From positions 1-58,625 of the forward strand of contig QZJZ01000065.1 of NCBI GenBank assembly GCA_003599815.1: a stretch of DNA of 58,625 bases. The letters are read 5' to 3'. This DNA comes from Candidatus Auribacter fodinae. GTDB taxonomy: Bacteria > Auribacterota > Auribacteria > Auribacterales > Auribacteraceae. A model generated the notes under the pieces. The model saw only the letters and a list, made by a program, of their open reading frames with translations, was not told the DNA's origin and searched no databases. The position numbers were made by a program, and so were the translations under genes. Position 1 is the stretch's first letter. The number at the start of each line of letters is the position of its first letter. This document shows positions 31,801-46,800 of this stretch, piece after piece.

Positions 31801-34800
31801 TGCAAAAAGATGATTCGCTTGCGCTGAAATCAGACTTAATGCGGTTCCTTACCGATCTCGGCCAGTTGTTTAGGCTTATTGAGCAGGACGGCGTTACTGC
31901 AAATGAAGCAATGATTATTGTAGGAAAATTTCTTGAAAACGCGCCGACGGCTGAACGCCAGCACGCCATGGCTGTTATCGAGTCTATTCTGAAAGATAAT
32001 GATCGTACTAACCGCCAGAAAGCGGGATTTATTGTTCTTGAAATTCTGGAAACAAAAGGGATGCGCCAGCACCTGACTGATTTGTCGTTCCAGCGCATGC
32101 GGGAAAATCTTGCGAGGGAAAATGCTCAGGTTCTGGATAACTTCACACGCGGCAAAATTACTGCTTCTGAACGCAACCAGCAGTTATCACGTATTCGCGG
32201 AATGCTTGCGTATATGAGCCTTGCCGAAAATCATCGTGAACTGAACAGGCTGGTTGAGGAAGCGAACCATGTGTCCCAAATGGGAGGCGATCCTGTAAGC
32301 CAGGCGGCAGAAGCTCGCCTGACATATCAGAAAGCGCTTGGAGATTTTCTTGTTCTGATTGGACTGGAAACGGAATCCGCTCCGGTTACCGATGATATTT
32401 CATCTGTCATAACCCGTGTCCAGCGTTCAAATATACCTGCTGTTCAGCGTGATCATGCTCTGACTGTTCTGCGTGACATGAAGCAGCGAATGGATCGTTA
32501 CTCAACATTCCTTGCTGATAGAAGAAATGCTATGGACGATGCCCAGAATTCTTTGTCTGACCGGCGGACGGATGTGACATCTGCTTCGCAGTTGCTGGAA
32601 AGGACAGAAGGCAACATCACCAGTCATAAATCATATATGGAACGGATTACAGCGGACTATGAGCGCCAATTTATCGAGTGGCAGTCTGCTATACGGCGCG
32701 CTCCGTCGAACGAAGCTGTTCCCCGTATCAATGAAGTGCTGACGAGCGAACTCGGCCATTTACAGTTCTTTATTTCCGAACTACGGCGTACGGAACTGGA
32801 ACGCTATGCAAAAGAGCAGTTGATTTCCAATAATAATTCCGAGATAGCGTCTCTTCGGCTAGAACATCAGCAATCTGCTTCGGATGTTGAAAAACTGCGC
32901 ATTACTCAACAGATACGACTACTCGAAGAGGCGAACCTTGAGGCTTCATCAGTGGTTGATTTTGCGAAATGGTATCTGCCGTTCCTGACACAGCAGATGG
33001 ACCGGGTCTCTGAGCATATAACGGAGATGCAAGGTGCCTTACTGGCTCTCGGACAGACGCCGGATGTTAATTTCTTCCAGCGTCAGATTGACAGCGTACG
33101 CGCCGAATTCCAGAAATATGCCGGTGAGGAATCATCCTTGAGCAAGTCAATAGCTTCACTTGAATCGGCAAAACAGCAATGGGAAACTCAACGCGACAGT
33201 ATCCTTGCCAAATATAACTACCATCAGCGGATGAAAACTGTCGGATCCAAAGTTCAGCTTAGTACTGTTTTAACCGATGCTCTCACGTACATTCGAAACC
33301 CGGACAGTTACTTCGAATACCTCTCGATGTATGGATTTAATGAGGTCTATGTTGAACATCAGGAATTGCTTGATGCGAAAGGTAATGTGGATGTTCAAAA
33401 ACTTGCGGCAATGGGTCGTGTTATTCAGTCCGCCCGTCAGCATGGGTTACAGGTCAAAATATTGATCAGAGGCGATTCTTCATGGGCGAGAAGCAGAAAT
33501 ATATTTTTCCATATTGGACGTGTTTTTGGCATTACCGAACGTGAAGGAACTGCCGCCGCGCGCAATTTGACTGAAAACCTGACGCTGCTGCAACAGAAAA
33601 TGTTTGATTATGATGTGTATGTTGACGGTTTTGCATTGGATATGCAGCCGGTTATGAGCAGTGATGGAAGATATAATATCAGCGCTTATCAAAGTGCTCG
33701 TGAGGTCATTGCTGATGTTATAGACGATGCTGGCGAAGATTTTGTCGATAAGATGCGTGATGAAATTAAAAAAGTGCGCCAGGCAGGCGATTATGACCGT
33801 GCGCTTCAAATGGAACAGTATCTTTCACGTATGATCGGCGAGGATGGCAAATTCCATTATGCATTTGATGTCTTCGAAGATGAAAGAGTTGCTCAGCAAA
33901 TTGACAGCTATCTTAAAACCAGATATGACGATCCTGCTTCACATCGTATATCCGATTTCAGCGGCAGAAGCGTTGTCGTTAATTCTTCTCTTAATACAGA
34001 TGCGATCCGTTCCACTACAGGCCTTCTGCAGTCGCAGAATCACGGAATCAGTATTAACTGGGGCGAACGCACATATACCGGACGTGAGGAAATGTTGCCG
34101 CTGGTACTTGAAAACATTGTATCGCAGGTGCAGTCTCAGGATTCAGGGCTTCAAACTGTTTTTGTCAATACGGAGAATGTCATTACATTACAACGGTCGT
34201 TGAATGCTTTGGGAGCGGTGCCTTTGAGTGCTCTTGATCTTCTTCAGACGCAGGAAGACCTTGATTCTGCGTACAACCAACGTGTTGTCCGTTACATTAT
34301 AGCGTTAAAAGATCAGTTATCAAACCTGAAAAAAGTACTTGATGAAGAAAGGGAATTCAGATCAAGTACGCGTAATGTTATTCAGAATGTTATTGACAAT
34401 GGAGTCGGGGTTCAGATGCCTGAATCGTGGCTAGCCGCTGATCGCCAGTTTAGCGCGTTGGAAACACGAATTGCGGATATAGAACGGCGTTTAAAACTTG
34501 ACCTGACCACAAAGCAGGCTGACCAATTACGTTCCGATATTGATGAATTATACAAAGATGTGAGCGCGAATGTTAGACGGTTGCGTCTTTCTCTGTCCGG
34601 TATGTTGAGCGCTGAAGGATTTACGATGGATCTGTTGCCGGATGTCACCAGACCGGGTAGTAACCTGTTAGGAGGACGGTCGGTATTGTCATTTAATTTG
34701 GGACAGCTTGTTCAGAATGCACCTGTCGGATTTATGGTATCATACCAGACTCAGGATGGAAAACAGGAACAGCGTGATCTGCTTCGCGAGATTCCATCGT

Positions 34801-37800
34801 TGCGCCAGCAGGTTGAAAGAATGCGTGACGCGGCTATTCAGTTTGCCCAGATGCGCGAACAGATCGAATCACTCGACCTTAACCTGCAGCAGAATCATTA
34901 TGATGTCAGTATGTTGCGAAGAGGTATTGATATAGCGAGCCGCACAGATGCTCAGATCAAGCCTGTCACTGTCTCTATTGACGGGCGCAAGGTGACGATT
35001 CAGGGCAATGTCTTTCAGGGTCTTGATCAGGTTGATGATTTGTTAGAACAGCTTAATGACCGAAGGGAAGACGTGCGTTTGAACAAAAAGGCGTTTGAAC
35101 AAACGCTAACCCTTCTCCGCGCACGAATTGACGCGATGCGCCCTGACGCGAAGGATAATTTTATCACCCGGCAGGATGAGCAGGAACCTGCGGCGGTTCA
35201 TTCCCTTGATTATGCCCGCAACAACCAGAGTCTGGCTCAGACATATTTTGATCAGGCGCAAAATGCCAAGAAGGTTGCTGATCAGGAACGTGAAAATGCT
35301 CGTATAGGACTTGCTCAGGCAGAAGATAATCAGGTGAATGCGACACGTAACGTGACGATATCAGATAGGAATGTGGCGCAACACCGTCAGTATACGGAAG
35401 CGGCTTTTATAGATCTTCTGGAAGCTTTGACAGGTAAACGAGTGTCACGTAACGCGCTGTTCCAGACAGAAGTGGGCGATGTCGGTGTCAGAATTCAGCT
35501 GGATCAGGCATCTGATGATTTGCGAAAAGCCTATTTTAATTTTGATACCATTTTCCATCGTTTATACCGTATATTCGCATCACGCTCTACACAAGCTGAT
35601 TTTAATCAGGTCATGACTGGTTATACCCGTGACCGTGTTATGCCTGGTTGGGGATTGGATGCAGTCCTTGGACCGGGTTCTCCTTATGTTGGTATTGACG
35701 AGAATGAAGCATCATCTGTTGGCGCTGAACTGGTACGTGCTGGAATTGACGCGCCTGCCTCTATATCGTTATACGGCGGATTATTCAAAATTTCATGGCA
35801 TTGGGCAAATCCTGAAATGGCGACGTTCTCTGTGAATCTTCGTCCTGCTGAGGATAGCGTTGTAGGTAAGGCGCAGTTCAATGTGCTTCAGCGGCAATCA
35901 CAGTATATACTTACTCAAATGGTTATGCAGGATCGTCGGGAAAACGTCAGGAACGCCGCACAGCATTTTGAGAAGATGATGAACGCCTATCATGAACATC
36001 AGAAAATGCTCGAACTGCATAAGGAAGCGCTGGAAAACGCCCGCGAATCTCTTACAAAAGCTCAACAGGATTATGTTTCCGCACAACAGTTTTTTGACCG
36101 CAGTCAGAATCTGGTTGATCTTGCGCAGAGAAACCTCAGCAACAGAACCGGTGACCTTGCTGTTGCCAATAAAACTCTGGATCAGATAATTGAGGAAGGA
36201 GAGGATGATGTCACTGTTGAGGAAATGAAAAACAACCTGTCTGAGGAGGGTACTCCGCAGATCACATCCGAACAGCGCGACAGCACTATTAAAGCTACTC
36301 CTCCTGATATGGGAGAGGAATTTGAGCGGACAAAAATTGTAACTCGTTTTCTCGCGTTGTTTGTATACGGATTGGTGGGATTTATCGGATTTGCAGTCGG
36401 GGGCGAAAAACTGCGTAATATGATGCGGGGGATTTTGCTCGCACGCGCAAAACGGAGAGCGGCCGAGGTAGAAAAAGGTACTGGCAGGTCTGGTTTCCTC
36501 GGAGGTGTACTTGATGAACTGCATCCTGACCGGATTTCTGCGGTTCAGATGCGTCCGCTTAGCGGTAAAAGGGCTCTTGACCCATTACGTGGTAAACCGC
36601 AATTCAGCCGTCTGCTCAGAGCAATGGATGCGACAGGTGTTAATACTATCTCCATTATAGGTAAAACGCTGAGAGAAATGTCTAACCTGATTCTTTATGA
36701 AGAACTTGGCGTTCAGGGACCGCAGGAAGTCGGGCGTGAGAGAATACAGAATTTGCCGAGGATGCAGAAAGCCGTTTACTTTTCACGGTTGTATCTGCGC
36801 CTTGCTCGAGAAAAATATCATAAGTATGTTTTGAACACGCTTTCCGTAAGGATGTTACTGCATGTTTCTGCTATATTGCTTGGTCTTTTTATACTGCCGT
36901 CGGTAGGGATACCTCCTTTGCCGTTTGAACTGATTAACACGATTACCTCCGCGTTATTCGGCACAAACCTGTTCAACCCGATATTATTCGGGACAACAGT
37001 CCAGCTCCCGTGGTTTTTCTGGGTGCCATTCCTGATGATATTGCCGAACCTTCTGTATTTTATACCTGTTATGATTAGTGTAGTATGGGGTATTGCCAAA
37101 CTGTCATCTCTTGTTACTTTTTTCGTAGGGAAATGGGTGTTTGGAAAGGTATTTTTCGTCTTGATGCTTCCTGTGCATTTTGCCGCGACTGCGGGTAAAG
37201 TGCTGTTTAATGGTTTTGCCAGCGGATTAAACAAGGTCATGGGGGCGGCTAAGATTAAGACATCCATACCGACTATCGAATCGAAGAAAAAAGACGAAGT
37301 TGAAAAATGGAAGGATAAAACCTATCAGGTTTCCTACGATTTCGGTCAGCGGGCTATTGAGAAAGCTCGTGAATTCGCTACGGAAAACGGGCTTGGTACT
37401 CTTGAGGAAATGCCAAAAGCAGAAGCACAGAAACTGATTGACAGCTTTATTCTTGATGAAGCGGCTAAAAACGCGCGTTTTATGCTTCTGCAGGACGAAG
37501 GCAATTTCCTGCGGGTTAATGTTCAGAAGGCAGTCGATACTATTGAGACGTCTCCGGGTATCTATGGATTTCTTCCTGCTATTTACGTGCCGTTCTATGT
37601 TCCTGATCCGAGATTTTTTAATAAATGGTTTTGGGGCATTATGATACAGAACCTTACTCAGTCTATTCAGTATACGGCTTCAATGGCTATGCGTACATTG
37701 CGCGGGACTGAACTGGGCGCCAACGTGGCTCATCCTGTTTTCTCTCACGTTATTTCCAAGTCGGAACTTGATATCGCGTCGTTTGTGTTTCATGTACAAG

Positions 37801-40800
37801 GGCGTTGGCTTGTCGGACATATTCATGTGGTACGTCCTGAGTTGACAGGTCAGCGAATTGCGCTGAATGTCACATTTGAACCGCTTGAACTTGAAAAGAA
37901 AACACGGCCTGATGGTACGTTATACCGCAGTGTTGAGGAATTTGTTAATGACTTAACAAATCGTGGTGTTGAATTGCCTCCGCTTGATGCCAACATATTT
38001 GCCGCTGATGGCGGTGTATCTGAAATTACTGTTGAAGGGCTTGAAAATATACCTGGTGTTGATGCGCAGGCTATTCAGCAGAACATATCAGACACGATTA
38101 GTCGAGTAATCGGGATTACAGCCGGTTATTTCCGTTCATTCCCTGATGAACGAAACCCATATTACGGTACAGGGCACAACGCGACGCATCATAATAAATT
38201 TCCTGAGCAAAAAGATCTTCAACCATCAGACCTGGAAGGGCTTGGTACATTTGAACCAACCGAAAATTTCTTTTACAGCAGGTCATATTATTTCGGGACA
38301 TTAACGTATTTACCCGGCGGCGTTTCGATTACAGGTGAAGACGGCAGCCTTTCTATTGCGCCTACAGGACGTATTGCGAAATATGATTTCAACTTGGGTT
38401 CCCCGGGTACCAAAGCTCGTAACTTAAATGCTCTGCTTCTTGTTTTGCAAGGATATACATACATGAAACGCGAAGTGATTGAAGATGCGGACGGCAAGAA
38501 GCACCTGAAAGTTCATTTTCAGGATATAGATAAAGAGTATTTCCCTGAAATTGACGCCGCGAAAAAAGCGTCAAAAGAGGACCAGCCTGAAAGGGTTAGT
38601 GCATTACGCAGAGCGTATTATGATATCGCGAAACCTTTTGTAAAAAAACTCTATGATAATGCTACCGGCTCTGTTGTACCGGTAAATCTTGGAACCCGGT
38701 TGGGATTTGAACCGTATGCAGGTATGAAGGGTGCTTTGGCCCGCTGGAAAGCGAAGACTCTCGGTATGTTAATCGGTATTGTCCCTGTATCCCTCTTTGG
38801 ACTGATACAGGATCCTATTAATGCCGCATTACAGGGTTATTATGACCCGGCGTTTGTCGCTAAAACTGCGGAAGCTCAAAGTTATCTTAATTCTCAGGCA
38901 TATAGTGTATTAAAAAGCCGGTATGAAAAGGAAACAGACGCTTTGAGCGGGGCAACTATTTCTTTACAGGGATATGAATACACGGTGCCCGGGGCGGTTG
39001 AACTTGTCAACCAGAACGTTCAGCGTGAATTCGCAGACAATCTGTACCAGATTGCCGACATGATCGGTATTCATATTCCGCGTGATATTTTTATGCAGTA
39101 TGAGCATTTGTTAACCAATTCTCATGAATCGCTCCTTCCGTTTTTTATGGCGGTTGAAAAAGACCGCATTGCACGACGCAGAGAAGCTGTTGGCGGTACT
39201 GTAGAAACATGGGAAAAAGGACTTGCTGAAGCAGGTACTGTACTGGTCAATGTTCAGCAATATCTGATGGATTTGAGCAAGGTGTTCGTTACTCGGAATG
39301 CGCAAAACGCTGTGAAGTACCTTGCTACACAAATAGGCGCTGAACCTGCACGGAATATCCGTGTTGATATCATTGAAAATTCGATCCCTCAGTCACGTGA
39401 TTTTGATGAACGCACCGCATATATGGTCGGGTTATATAACCGGCAGTCAGGTATATATTCCGCCGCGTACAACCGCGTTGCAGGACTGACGTACCATGGT
39501 TCTCATGAGACGGACGTACAACGTTCTGGAGCGCTGGAACGCCAGCTTGGCGATCTTGAAGCTGAAGAGCGCAGGCCTATCATGAATGTCGCTGAGGATA
39601 AGAGCGACCTTCAGTCTGGACGATCGTGGTGTAAAATTTCGCTACAAGGGCCTGAGCGCATATATCATCTGACTTCACAGGCGAAATCTGTATCTAACTG
39701 GCAAATTAACGAGCAGATGGCTGATGCTTTAATGTACCTTATTGAAGTTTCGAGTTCCAAAGGCACACCTATCGACCGTATCGTTGTGTACGACCAAAAT
39801 GGCGGAGTCCCGTTTGAGAACCCAGATACATGGCGGATAGCTATTGTCAGTGATAGTGGTAAGTTGACCACTCCACAGCAGGTTGGCGGATTACTTAAGG
39901 AAGTATTAAAACAGCCTCGGTATCAGGGATTGTCAATACCTGTAGACCGTTTAACTGTTATAAACACCAATGATTTTGCCGTGCTTGACCAGTTTAAGCT
40001 TTTAAGTGCCAATGGGCAACCTCTTGACAACTTTGATGCGCGCATGGCGCGTTTTAACAAGAAACTTTTACAGCGCATACTGAGCAATCTATCCGTATTG
40101 CATATGCCTTTGGGCAATTCTTTGTTTGTGTTGTTCAGGCGGTTGTTTTTTGCATCCAATCCGAGTAAGAAGCTTCCTACTTGGGTTGAGCGTATGGAAC
40201 AGATGGCTGATAAAATGAATACCGCCGGATTATTGACTGAGCCAAAACAGCAAAAACGATATCAGCGCGTTAAGAATATCATTGCAACGAAGAAACGCTT
40301 TGATTCCTTCATGAACAGCCTTGTGTATGAGAATAAACAGAACATGTTCCATTATCTTATAAGTTGGCCTATTCAGATGATGCTTCGCTCAGGCTTTGTA
40401 CCGGCAATCGGACTTGGTTTGGGGCTATTTTTCGGACTGATCCCGCCATTGTTGGGACTCCCGCTGATCCTGTTTGGTGCGATCAGCCTTTATAACGTTA
40501 TTTATGCTCTTTCTCTTGCTGTTACAGGATTGAGCCTCCGGGGCGTTGACCTTTCGCACTTGTCAACGCGAGATAAAGTCGCGTTATTGGATGGAGATGA
40601 ATATGTTGCTTTGAAAGAAAGTTTAGGGCTTGTTAAGGCTGATAAATTAACTTTCCGACCACTCGGTGTTATTCTTGATGCCATCCGGGGCAAGTCACCT
40701 CTATTTGCGGATAACCTTGCGGGAATGATCAGCCTTTCCGAACAGGTTAAATCCGGTGTTGTGAATGGCATATCAATAACTCCGTCAACAGTGGATGAGG

Positions 40801-43800
40801 AATATGTTACATCCGCACAAACCGCTGAAGATGCGGCGCGAGGGTTTCAGTGGTACAATTACTCGCAAACCGAGCTTGAGCCTGCGATTGAAGATTGGAA
40901 TCAGGAATTCGCTGACCGCGGGACAGCAATGATTAACAATATGATAAGAATGTCTGAGGAGAACCCGGAAAAATTAATGAATGCGGTCAATAAGTACATC
41001 GAATACAGGAAGATGGTTGAAGCGCCGCTGGGTTCCGGCAAAGTATTCGAATATGTTACGTTGAAAGATATTAAAAATTTACAGTCGCTGAGCGCGGAAA
41101 TCAGGGAAAAGGGATTCCTGTATGTTACGAGCGACGACCTTGCCATTCTGGGACGCGTGTTTGGTATGAATAAAGAAATGACATTGGATGCGCTGAGCGG
41201 TTTCTGGAGTGAAGCGAAGTGGCCTGTAGTTGCAGGTATTCCTATGTTTCCTGGTACCACTAAAGGAAGAATCCGGTTGGCGACACGTGGCGGCACCAAA
41301 GAAGATGCACGCGCCATACCGGTAATGGCGGCGCTGATGACATTAGCTGAACCGCCATGGCTCGGACCGTTATCAGCCTTCAACCTGATGGAAACCAATG
41401 CTGATGAGCCTGCGGAAGCTCTTGCTGAAGACACCCTGTTTGGTATTAAGGGCATGTATAATCCTGAAGACCAGCCTGAAACACCTGCTATCGCAGTGCA
41501 TCTGCGTGATTTTATAGAGTATCAGTATGAGCGCCGTATGACTGGAGAGGAAAGCGTGAAACGCGCCGCCGCTTTTGGCAAGGGTATGAGCATGATGTAT
41601 GGTGTGAATGCTATCATGGAGCACCCGTTCTTCCAGTATGGCATTAGTATGGAAGACCGCGTATCATGGCGGCAGTTGATGGATAATCTCTTTGATGCCA
41701 AGGCATTCAACAGAGATGAAGTGAGTTATGCCGGTGTCGGCAGGGGAACAGGCTGGATCAATTATATTATTTTCGGGTATACACTGTATGGACATTTGCC
41801 GAAGCGCGTCGGTCCGTTCCCGCCGGGATTATCTCAGGCATACAGGACTATGCGTACATTGTTTGAATTGGATAAACAGCTTGACGGCAGATTATTCAAG
41901 ATTATCAGATGGATTCAGCTTACTCGTCCTGACCAACCCATTGCTAATGGCCAGTCAATGGTTGATTATCGCGTTGCCGCTTCTATTGCTAAGGCATTTG
42001 GTGATGTTCCTAACGGCAATGGAATTGTAGATGAGTTACTTCAAAACGCTGTGGGTGAGTTTGTTAAGAATTATCCTGCTGACAAACGTCATCTGGCAAT
42101 TAAGGCATTGCGTGACGGCGACCGCTTATTCGGTCACACCACCGTGACTGACGAAGTTCTCAATCAGGCGGCGGATCAGACTGAAGTTCCTGCTGTTGAA
42201 GAACCTGTCTCTCAGCCTGATTTCGAAGAGATAGATACTAATCTATCAGGATTTTATACTGCTGATGAGATTAGAACACTGAAAGATACAATCAGGAATA
42301 TTCCTGTTAGTGAACAGCCTGCGGCATTACGCCGGATTCTCGATATCACTCAAAAACCGGTGCCGGGATATTTCAGCGTGCTGAAACAGTTGTGGAAATA
42401 TAAATATACAAAGACAGTTCCAAGCAAAGTGCTCCGCAGGACAAAAACTGTGAAGGCGGTCGGAAAAGCAATTAAACTCGCTTTGCCGATACTTGCTGTT
42501 TCTCTCTGGGGATGGTGGGCTTCGCTGGTACCATTGTTCTTCCTTGCGACTGAAATGCTGGGATTATACCGCGGTTCATTTATGAAACGGTTAATGCGAT
42601 TTGTGCTTGGCTTTGGAGGCGTAGTTTTTTATCTCTTCATGGTGCCTCATCTTGCTATAATGCTCACTATACCTTCAGCACTATTCCTTATCGGTACTTT
42701 GATTGGCGGGAGAAATGCCGCGCAGATCGTGTTATATATCGCTGATCTGTTCCCGAGAAGCTATATTTTTATGTCTAATATCCTTAAACGTAACAGTTAT
42801 CGAACTTTTTACCGTGCCTATAAGTTACATCAGGATATCAAAGAACACCAAGATATACATAAGGATGTTATCTTGAGCATATTGAGTGAAGTCAGCGGGG
42901 ATGCCACATCTTTGCAGGATTTTAATCTCATGCTGGAAAAACGTATTATTTTACAGCAGGAAAAAATGCGCCTTACCAAGAAACTTATGGGGTATTACAA
43001 CGAAGCTGAAACCAGAGATATACTCGAAGCATTAGAAAAATTTGACATTGGCGAACAGGTTAAAATATTGCAGAGGGTATCTACGAAAGCACGGTTAAGG
43101 TTGCCGGGCATGGGGTATATGGCGCGCTATCTGCTTAAACCGAAAGCCGGAGAAGAGCTGGACTACAGCCAACGAGGAATAAACTTTATCAACAGATTAT
43201 TTACCGAAGGCGGACTGCATCGTATAAATACTGTTTTAGGATTGGGCACTATCGCGGGTGTGTATGTCGCTCTTTTTGGCACACCGGTTGGCATCTTGCA
43301 AATTCTGACGTTAGCCGGCGGTATGGTTACCGCATTAATCTTGGGCACGAAGACGTTTCGTGGAATGCTGGCGTCTATAAGCGCCGTAATAGCGCCTTTA
43401 GTTTTTGTATCCGTGTATGGACTTTCAGCACGCTTTATGCCCATACTGATCGTTGGTTTATTTACTGGAATCGGGTATCTATCCGGCGGTACCTTGGGGA
43501 TGTTTCTTGAGAATTTGCCGGAAATGATGCATAACTCTTTGCTCCGATTAGCCAAGGTCGTGCTTTCACCGTTCAGAATTCCGAAACTGCTTTCCTCAAA
43601 CTATAATGAGCGCAAACAACTAATTGCTTCACTGGTACGTTCGGTTGCTTCTGAAACGGAATCAGCTAAAGAATTTATCAGCGTTTTTGAGACAGAATAT
43701 GTTGCCGCTCTCGAACGCCTCAGGCCTCTTGATCAAACCGATGATGGCGCCAATGACGATGGAACCGGAGTGGATAGAACACCTCCGCCGACGCCGACAG

Positions 43801-46800
43801 GTGGCGGAACACCTGGCATTCTGCCAACAGAAACACCGCAGGATACTGCCCCTGCGGCACCGTCTCTATTTCCGTCTCAATATTATTTCGATGCATTGCG
43901 CAGAATGACTTTTGCGTTGCAAGCTGGACAAGTACGCGGCGCGGTTGCGATTTTCGAGGAGGAAATCCGCGATGATTTGCAGGAAGCCGTTCTGTCTATA
44001 ATAAAAGAAAAGAATATTGACCTTACCAATCCGTTGAATATGGTAGAACTTGATAAGGAACTTACGAATCGCGGTTTTATTAATGGTATTATAGCAAGTC
44101 AGGGTATTGTTTCTACCTCGTCAGATCAGGCGAAACTGATTTTTTATCTGAATAACCGGCAGTGGTCTGATCTTGGCACTCAGGAAAAATTTAAGATAGC
44201 GCTGTTGAAATATATTGTTGGGCCTGACGCTGTGCCTCAGCCTGTTGATCAGGATACACTTGAAAGAGATGAATATTTCTCTATTCAGGAAGATGTATTA
44301 ATGCCAATGCGCGAAGGTATTTTGCATCCGCATCTTGACAGTGTCTGGAGTACTTATCCGCTGGTGAGAACCCTGAGAGAACTGCGTGCCCAGCTTATAA
44401 AAGAACGTAATGAAACAGAAGATCCGTCCGTATTGGAACGTATAAATAATGATATTACCGCTCTTGAAATACAATTAAGTGATATGCGGAATGAATTGCT
44501 TGATTTTCTGCGGAATACGCGGTCGCCATTATTCCTTGGCGATTATATTCCTCAATATGGAACAATGTTTGAGGAAATGATTAAAGAAACAGGTAAAACG
44601 CCTGCCTCAGTCACTTTTACCGACCTGCAGAGGTGGTATAATAAAAAATATAATAGTGGTCGTCAGGAGTCTGAATTCCTCACTGCTGTTTCGATTATCC
44701 GTAAACTGGATGAGAAACATTTCCATGCGAAAGACAGCGAACTCAATGATTATACCGTTCGTATACTGACCACTGCGGAATTGACTGCGTTACGCGGTCT
44801 GGATGGCACATGGCATGACAATCCTCAGCTTGCGGCCGAATTTATCTTAATAGACAATTCGGGTATTGCAGTGCGGAGAGGAATAGTTGGACCAGAGGAA
44901 GCGGCACGTATGGATTCCGCACTGGAAAGTTTGGTCTCCGGCGGAGCGGTTGCCGGCAATGCGCAATCAGAACTCATTCCGATTGATGAATCACCTGATG
45001 TAACACCGGAAACAAACATTATATCTCCGGCATTCAAAGCGGACCGTGACAACCTTACTTCCGCATTTCAGACCCGGTTTCTCGGTGTTTTACCCAATGT
45101 AGTTCTTACCAGCGAGGCGGGAGAACTTGTTACATTATTGGAACAATTGCGTGATAATGAACTGAACGCCTTCTCCGAAATTGGCAATAAGATTGATGTG
45201 GTTGGGAGTCTTAAATTTAATGAGTTTAAAGCTCTTGGATCGATTATACTTGATCTTATTAATGGTTGGAATGCTGATATCGCATCAGGCAACGTTACAG
45301 ATTCATTGGTTCTCAGGCAGAACGTCGTTTTACGAACCTTACTGGTTAAAATTGAGCAGGCAGAGCAAGCGGCTAACGCGGCTGTTACGATTGGTAAGAA
45401 AACCGTATGGGCTGATCTGGTGAACGGAAATGAAGTGGTCATAGCACATACGGATTTGAAATATCCTGCTTTGGCTCAGCAGAAATTGAATGGATACCAG
45501 ATTTCTGCACGGAAAATTGAAGATAAGCCGGTATTCAATCTCACGATTCAAGTGCCTGACGCAACAGTCGGAGGGATGCCTAAACCTGCGCTGAGCGCGA
45601 CACTCCAGTTGCCTCTGGATCAGGTGATGAGAATGTTTGAACAGTTTGTATTAAGCGCTAATAACGCATTGGTTGACGCTATGCGCCTTGGCAACAATAC
45701 CAGCATCGAACATTTCGACACAATAACTCGTCAGATGATTCAGGCGGCTAATGAACTGGCTCAGTTCAGCATACCTAATGCCCAGATATCCGGTAGAACC
45801 GGTTCAGCGTTGAAAAATATTGGTGATGAAGATAACACTCAGATACCGGAAGCAACTATGCAGTCGTTTCGCGAACAGCTTGCTCAAATGCGCCATGACC
45901 GATTTGATGCTGTGAAATCATTTGTTATCAATGAGACCCCCATCTCATCAATACTTATGGTTAGTGACGTGTTGCCGTCAAACATGAATGCATATCATTT
46001 CCATGACACTGATGGCGCGTTGGTTATTGTAATGAGGCCGGAAATCCTTATTAACCGGGAAACTGATGAAGCTATTTTTCATGAACATGTTGAGGCATCG
46101 TGGATTAAGCGCCTCTCAAAATCCATGGAGTCAACATGGGCTAATCGGCCTGATGAAGTAAAGAGGATAGCTCACATTCTCGCCTCAGCGGAGCAGGTTA
46201 CTGCTTTCGGCTCCGGAAAACTCACCAACTATCATCTCCGTCAGCTTAACACCTTATCTGCTGAGCAGTTAAACCGATTGCTTTCCGAAGACAGGTCAAT
46301 GCATCATCATTTTATACAGTCCTATCTCGGGAATAGTGTTAGCGAAGCGGTCAAACGGTATGAATCATTGATTCAGTCAGAGACGCGTCGTTTGCTGGAA
46401 GACTACAACATGATAAACGCTTTGGTTTTAGCGATGAACGGCAAAATGGCAGACGGAGCCGCGTTACTGCGTGGAGATGTTGCACCTATGGATGTTACGT
46501 ATGAAACATTGTATGCGTTCCTTGGAGCATATAATGACTTTATTTCAAAAACCGATCCTGCAGAGATCAGGTCAACACCCCTGTTCAGAGCGATATCATC
46601 GCTTACGGTCGAATTGCAGAATTCTCAACAGGTAGCGTCGTACTATCTTGGAACTATGGCGTCTTCCGTCATAAACCGGATAGCGAAGACTGACACAATA
46701 GCAATGTTGAAAGAGCGCTACTATAACGAATATATAAGTGATATGAGAGCCTATGTCAATTATTTGACTGGAAAGGTTCGTTCGTTATATCCTTCAGTTC

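Noticed and set aside
36330-43520. Possible cyclic beta-glucan synthase or glycosyltransferase inside the giant protein
   Set aside because: No DxD or QxxRW-type motif was recognised; an enzyme assignment would be a guess.
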